NCBI RefSeq assembly: GCF_048820915.1
Contig: NZ_JBMERR010000033.1
Coordinates: forward strand, 1-18,104
DNA from: Cribrihabitans_A pelagius
GTDB lineage: Bacteria; Pseudomonadota; Alphaproteobacteria; Rhodobacterales; Rhodobacteraceae
Direction of reading: 5' to 3'
DNA length: 18,104 bases
Positions 14,834-18,104 of this stretch are shown in pieces (positions within the stretch are counted from its first letter, which is position 1; every line of letters starts with the position of its first letter). A program made the position numbers and the translations under genes. The notes under the pieces are model-generated. The model ran no database searches, was not told the origin of the DNA, and saw only the letters and a program-made list of their open reading frames with translations.

Positions 14834-16927
14834 TCAGGAATTGAGGCTGGCAAAGGTCCGGCCTTCAGAGGCCAGGCGCTGCAAGAGCGGCGCGGGCTGC
14901 CAGAGGAAGGGATCTTCCTCGTGGTAGCGGCAGATGTCCGTCAGGATCCTGTCCAGCCCCACGGTGTCAGCATAGTGCATCGGACCGCCGCGCCAGCGCG
15001 GAAAGCCGTAGCCGTTCAGCAGGGTCACATCCACGTCCAGCGGCCGCAGCGCGATGCCGTCCCCGACCACGCGCGCGGCCTCGTTCACCATCGCGGCCAT
15101 GTAGCGGCTGACAATCTCCGCATCGCTGATGCTGCGCGGCGTGATCCCCTTGGCGGCACGCTCCTTCGCGATGATCTCTTCCACCTCGGGGTCGGGCCGG
15201 GGCGCGCCGGCCCCGTCATCGTAGATGTAGAACCCACGGCCGGTCTTACGCCCGAAGCGGCCCAGCTCGCACAGGCGGTCGGCGAACTCGGGGTATATTT
15301 CCCGCGGATCACGGCCGGGGGCCAGCCGCTTGCGGTTGGCCCAGCCGATGTCGAGCCCGGCCAGATCGCCCACGGCAAAGGGCCCCATCGCCAGGCCGAA
15401 CCCGGTCAGCGCGCGGTCCACCGCGTAGGGGCTCGCGCCCGCCAGCACCATGCCGTAGACCGCCTTGCCGTAGTGCGAGAGGATCCGGTTGCCGACGAAC
15501 CCGTCGCAGACCCCGGCGCGCACCGCCACCTTATTCAGCCGCTTGGCCAGGGCAAACCCGGATGCAACAACGTCAGGCGCGGTCTGTGCGCCCACGACCA
15601 CTTCCAAGAGCCGCATCACATGCGCGGGCGAGAAGAAATGCAGCCCGATCACATCCTGCGGGCGGCTGGTCATCGCCGCGATGGCATTCAGGTCCAGGTA
15701 AGAGGTGTTCGATGCCAGAATGGCGCCCGGTTTGCAGACCTGATCCAGCCGGGTGAACACGTCTTTCTTGACGTCCATGCTTTCGAAAACCGCTTCGATC
15801 ACCAGATCCGCTTGGGCAAAATCCTCAAACCGGGTGGTGGTGCGGAAAGCCTGCGCTAGGATGGCGTCGCGCCGCCCGGCAGCCAGCTTGCCGCGCTTCA
15901 CCGCGCTGTCCAGCATCTTGGCAACGCTGGCGGCGGCCTTGGCGGCGGCCGCATCGTCACGCTCGGCCAGGGTCACCTCAAGGCCGCTGAGCAGCGCGCT
16001 CACGGCAATCCCCGCCCCCATCGTGCCGCCGCCAACCACGCCAACCCGACGGATCGCGCGCGACTCTGTTCCGTCGAGTTCCGGCAGTTTTCCGGCCTGC
16101 CGCTCGGCAAAGAAGGCGTGGATCAGGGCCTTGCTCTGATCGGACGCCATCAGCTCCTGAAACAGTGCGCGCTCCCGCTTCAAGCCCTCCTCGAACCGCA
16201 GGGTCATTGCTGCCTCCACGGCCTCCAGGCATTTCAAGGGCGCAATCGCGCCGCGCGCCGCCTTTGCGGTGTGCGCCCGGATGGCCGCCAGCTCCGCGGG
16301 CTTCAACTGATTGCAGGGCAAGCTGCCCGTCGGGCGCGGCCCCTCGCCGCCCGCGATCAGCTCGCGGGCAAAGGCGATGCCCGCGGCGCAGGCATCATCG
16401 CCGTCCGCGATCCGGTCGATCAGCCCCAGCGACAGCGCGGTCTCCGCATCGACCGGTTTACCGCCGGTGATCATCCTTGCGGCATCGGCTGCCGGAACCA
16501 GCCGCGGCAGGCGCTGCGTGCCGCCTGCCCCGGGCAAGAGCCCCAGGGACACTTCCGGCAAGCCGAAACGGGTGCCCTTCAGCGCAATCCGGTAGTGCGC
16601 GCCCAGAGCCACCTCCAGCCCGCCGCCCAGCGCGCGCCCATGCATCGCGGCAACCACCGGGACCTGCGCCGCCTCGATCTCATCGATGAGATCCGGCAGG
16701 GCCGGCGCCTTGGGCGGCTGGCCAAATTCGCGGATATCCGCACCGGCAAAGAACCCGCGCCCCGCGCAGCAGATCACGACGGCCTTGACCCCGTCGCTGC
16801 GCAGCGCCGCGCGCAGGCTGGTCTGCAGCCCCGCCCGCACGGCCTGCGACAGCGCGTTCACCGGCGGGTTATCCACCCCTAAAACCGCAACGCCGTCATC
16901 CATTGTCAGCTTGACCTGGCTCTTCAT
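14834..16927 (-). CDS. Enoyl-CoA hydratase / 3-hydroxyacyl-CoA dehydrogenase fusion (FadB/FadJ/PimF-like)
   Basis: A 697-residue bifunctional enzyme. The N-terminal crotonase domain (1-190) has FFAGADIREF (oxyanion loop) and both catalytic glutamates, Glu105 in GGGLEVALGA and Glu125 in LPEVSLGLLPGAGGTQRL. The NAD-binding domain starts at GVVGGGTMGAGIA (296-308), with catalytic His430 in GLHFFSPAHVM and SNTSYL before it. The C-terminal dehydrogenase helical domains extend to GYGFPRWRGGPMHYAD. It hydrates enoyl-CoA and oxidises the 3-hydroxyacyl-CoA. It is the first gene of the eight-gene operon; GGGGAGGACGCGGG precedes the ATG. The promoter and two palindromic operators lie 45-100 bp upstream. 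Confidence 0.96.
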   Translation of the reverse strand: MKSQVKLTMDDGVAVLGVDNPPVNALSQAVRAGLQTSLRAALRSDGVKAVVICCAGRGFFAGADIREFGQPPKAPALPDLIDEIEAAQVPVVAAMHGRALGGGLEVALGAHYRIALKGTRFGLPEVSLGLLPGAGGTQRLPRLVPAADAARMITGGKPVDAETALSLGLIDRIADGDDACAAGIAFARELIAGGEGPRPTGSLPCNQLKPAELAAIRAHTAKAARGAIAPLKCLEAVEAAMTLRFEEGLKRERALFQELMASDQSKALIHAFFAERQAGKLPELDGTESRAIRRVGVVGGGTMGAGIAVSALLSGLEVTLAERDDAAAAKAAASVAKMLDSAVKRGKLAAGRRDAILAQAFRTTTRFEDFAQADLVIEAVFESMDVKKDVFTRLDQVCKPGAILASNTSYLDLNAIAAMTSRPQDVIGLHFFSPAHVMRLLEVVVGAQTAPDVVASGFALAKRLNKVAVRAGVCDGFVGNRILSHYGKAVYGMVLAGASPYAVDRALTGFGLAMGPFAVGDLAGLDIGWANRKRLAPGRDPREIYPEFADRLCELGRFGRKTGRGFYIYDDGAGAPRPDPEVEEIIAKERAAKGITPRSISDAEIVSRYMAAMVNEAARVVGDGIALRPLDVDVTLLNGYGFPRWRGGPMHYADTVGLDRILTDICRYHEEDPFLWQPAPLLQRLASEGRTFASLNS

Positions 16928-16970
16928 CCCGCGTCCTCCCCGTTGTCCGCCGCACCTCCCGGCTTGGGTT

Positions 16971-16999
16971 TTAGTAACAAGTTCAGTTTATAATTTCAA
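16971..16999 (-). promoter_or_regulatory. Candidate promoter of the beta-oxidation operon
   Basis: On the minus strand TTGAAA (16999-16994) and TACTAA (16976-16971) are separated by 17 bp, giving a leader of about 35-40 bases before the ATG at 16927. The -10 match is weak (3 of 6). TATAAA (16992-16987) is a better -10 but has no -35 at normal distance. The -35 hexamer lies inside operator 3, in the same register as GTGAAA in operator 2 of the TRAP promoter. Confidence 0.38.
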
Positions 17000-17009
17000 T
17001 ATGTGGAAT
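16993..17009. promoter_or_regulatory. Palindromic operator 3 (beta-oxidation promoter)
   Basis: ATTTCAA-TAT-GTGGAAT shares 16 of 17 bases with operator 1 (7408-7424), nearly 10 kb away, although both lie in otherwise unrelated intergenic DNA. It covers the candidate -35 hexamer of the operon starting at 16927. Confidence 0.68.
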
Positions 17010-17012
17010 TTC

Positions 17013-17029
17013 ATTTCCCAAGATGAAAT
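17013..17029. promoter_or_regulatory. Palindromic operator 4 (beta-oxidation promoter)
   Basis: ATTTCCC-AAG-ATGAAAT is a looser copy of the same 7-3-7 motif. Its start is 20 bp (two helical turns) from operator 3, upstream of the promoter. An overlapping perfect inverted repeat, AATTTCAT (17007-17014) and ATGAAATT (17023-17030), strengthens the case for a protein-binding site. From 17030 to the LacI remnant at 17216 I see no gene; CCCCC-TCCA-GGGGG at 17104-17117 is a small hairpin. Confidence 0.5.
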
Positions 17030-17215
17030 TTCGGCGGGGGCCGCTTGGGGACTGTTCAAGCCAAAATGGGCCGCAGTGCGCCGTCTGCCGGGATGGCGCT
17101 TCACCCCCTCCAGGGGGCCAGGATTTGAGAGGTCATGAAATCAGGAAGCTCCGGGCGTGCTGCGGCAGCGGCTCAGGAGGCGCGCGGCGGCCTGACCGCC
17201 CGCTTGCCAATGCCC

Positions 17216-17977
17216 TCAACCGCCGGCGGCAGGTCCGGCGGAGCCGCGGGCCCGCAGGACGGTATCGACAAATTCGTCCCCCGGCAGCAGGGACGCCCCG
17301 GACAGCAGGCAGCGCACGGCGCGGCGCGCCATCTCATCGGTGCGCTGGGAGGCGCTGGTCAGCCGGGGAACCACCAGCTTGGCCAGCGTGCTGTCATCGA
17401 ACCCGGCGGTCGAGAGTTCATCCGGCACGCCGATCCCGAGATCCGGCGCCGCGCGCAGGGCGCCGATTGCCTGCTGAGCGCTGGCCGAAGCGATAGCGGT
17501 GGGCCGGACGCCCTCCCGCCCCGTCCAGCAGGCTGCGCGCGATGGCCTCGCCCGAGGCATAATCGAATTGCCTCTCGCGGACCCGCAGCTCAAGCCCGCC
17601 GTTGCCCGCGGCCAGCTCTTCAAGCTTTTCGCAGAACCCTTTCTTCCTGAGACGCCCGACCTCGGTCGTCTGCGGGCCCGAGATATAGACAATCCGCCGG
17701 TGCCAGAGCTGGTACAGGTGCTCGGCGACCAGCGCCGATCCCGCCGCGTGGCCGGCAGAAGTGGGCTTGCAGTTGCCAAACCGCCGGTCGACCGACACCA
17801 TCGGGAGGCCGGTTTCCGGGGCCGGCGGACTGGTCCGAGGCGGCGATCACGATCAAACCCTTCAGGGATTGATCCAGCAGCGCCCCGATCTGCCGCCCAC
17901 CGGCCCCGGAAACCGTCATCCCGATGCAATCCAGGCCAACCATGCATGTATGGATGCCCCCTTGTGTGCAAGAAGAC
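17216..17977 (-). pseudogene. LacI-family transcriptional regulator, truncated by IS and frameshifted
   Basis: The remnant is the ligand-binding part of a LacI/GalR regulator. Read on the minus strand, one frame gives GALLDQSLKGLIVIAASDQ, the next MVSVDRRFGN and SALVAEHLYQLWHRRIVYIS (the usual x-x-H-L-x-x-x-G-H-R-R-I region, with W for G), and the third RPTAIASASAQQAIGALRA and VPDELSTAGFDDS to TGA at 17216-17218. Joining them requires removing one extra C in the run at about 17817-17823 and one extra G at about 17516-17523. The N-terminal DNA-binding domain is missing because the right IS begins at 17978. It is divergent from nothing obvious in the operon and is not expected to function. It may once have regulated a neighbouring locus. 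Confidence 0.82.
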
Positions 17978-18104
17978 GAGCCTCCCCCAAAGAAGTGGTC
18001 CGCCCCTATGATTAGGAAACGGAGGACCATAGATGGCAACGAAGCGACCCAAGCCTGAAGAGATTGTCGTGAAGTTAAGGCAGGTTGAAGTTCTGATGGG
18101 GCAA
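17978..18104 (+). mobile_element. 5' end of an IS3-family insertion sequence (right copy, cut by window edge)
   Basis: Positions 17978-18103 are the exact reverse complement of 1-126. The terminal sequence GAGCCTCCCCCAAAG begins here and the element continues to the right, out of the window. The flanking bases inside the window (…AAGAAGAC before it, and AATGCGCG after the left copy) differ. Target-site duplications cannot be judged because the other ends of both elements are not in view. Confidence 0.85.
18033..18104 (+). CDS. IS3-family transposase OrfA, N-terminal fragment (partial)
   Basis: The first 24 codons of OrfA, identical to those of the left copy and running off the right edge. 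The ATG at 18033 follows GGAGGACCATAG. The PKPEEIVVKLRQVEVLMGQ segment is typical for the N-terminus of IS3-family OrfA, the DNA-binding half of the transposase. Confidence 0.86.
   Translation, partial: MATKRPKPEEIVVKLRQVEVLMGQ

Noticed and set aside
16989..16994. TATAAT on the plus strand upstream of the beta-oxidation operon
   Set aside because: It faces away from the operon towards the inverted LacI remnant; the nearest -35-like sequence (TTGGGT) is 19 bp away and no plus-strand gene follows.
17104..17117. CCCCC-TCCA-GGGGG hairpin as terminator of the LacI remnant
   Set aside because: The stem is only 5 bp and no U-run follows on either strand.
17135..17650. A 171-codon plus-strand frame overlapping the LacI remnant
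   Set aside because: The minus strand carries clear LacI-family segments here; this frame is low-complexity and antisense.
1..18104. CRISPR array, tRNA or rRNA genes
   Set aside because: No regularly spaced repeats and no cloverleaf or rRNA-like stretch were recognised on either strand by eye.

Overview
The window is high-GC DNA with the look of an alphaproteobacterium, most likely a marine Rhodobacterales (roseobacter-type) strain. Grounds are the base composition, the codon use, a three-gene TRAP transporter and a long acyl-CoA catabolic operon. This placement is an inference; there is no rRNA or other marker gene here.

Layout. (1) Positions 1-126 and 17978-18103 are identical 126-bp sequences in opposite orientation. 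Each is the 5' end of an IS3-family insertion sequence with the start of orfA, and both are transcribed outwards, so the window is the segment between two IS copies. (2) Positions 127-3285 are decayed accessory DNA. They hold an FtsH-like AAA/M41 protease cut by the left IS and carrying an in-frame TGA, about 600 bp with no convincing gene, and a large serine recombinase that has lost its catalytic serine and has three frameshifts and a stop. (3) Positions 3488-16927 are an intact block of 12 genes, all on the minus strand. (4) Positions 17216-17977 are a LacI-family regulator remnant with two single-base frameshifts, its N-terminus cut off by the right IS.

The intact block has two transcription units. 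The upstream one (16927 down to 7516) encodes, in order, a crotonase/3-hydroxyacyl-CoA dehydrogenase fusion, a thiolase, a large and a small acyl-CoA dehydrogenase subunit, a PaaI-like hotdog thioesterase, a PaaG-type enoyl-CoA isomerase/hydratase, an NMO-family flavin oxidoreductase and an acyl-CoA ligase. Spacers are -4 to 31 bp. Gene content resembles the pimFABCDE dicarboxylate operon of Rhodopseudomonas palustris, with additions. The second unit (7373 down to 3488) encodes a TRAP binding protein, small permease and large permease, then an IclR-family regulator. Together they form a complete route: uptake of a carboxylate, CoA activation, beta-oxidation and feedback regulation. The substrate cannot be read from sequence. 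Medium-chain or unsaturated dicarboxylates or cyclic/aromatic-chain acids are plausible.

The most interesting signal is regulatory. The two promoter regions, nearly 10 kb apart, share a 17-bp interrupted palindrome, ATTTCNN-N3-NNGRAAT, in two copies each, with starts 40 bp and 20 bp apart. In each region one copy contains a candidate -35 hexamer at the same internal position. This points to a small regulon, with the locally encoded IclR protein as the obvious candidate regulator. A perfect GC hairpin lies between dctP and dctQ, and a perfect 15-bp tandem duplication lies between dctQ and dctM.
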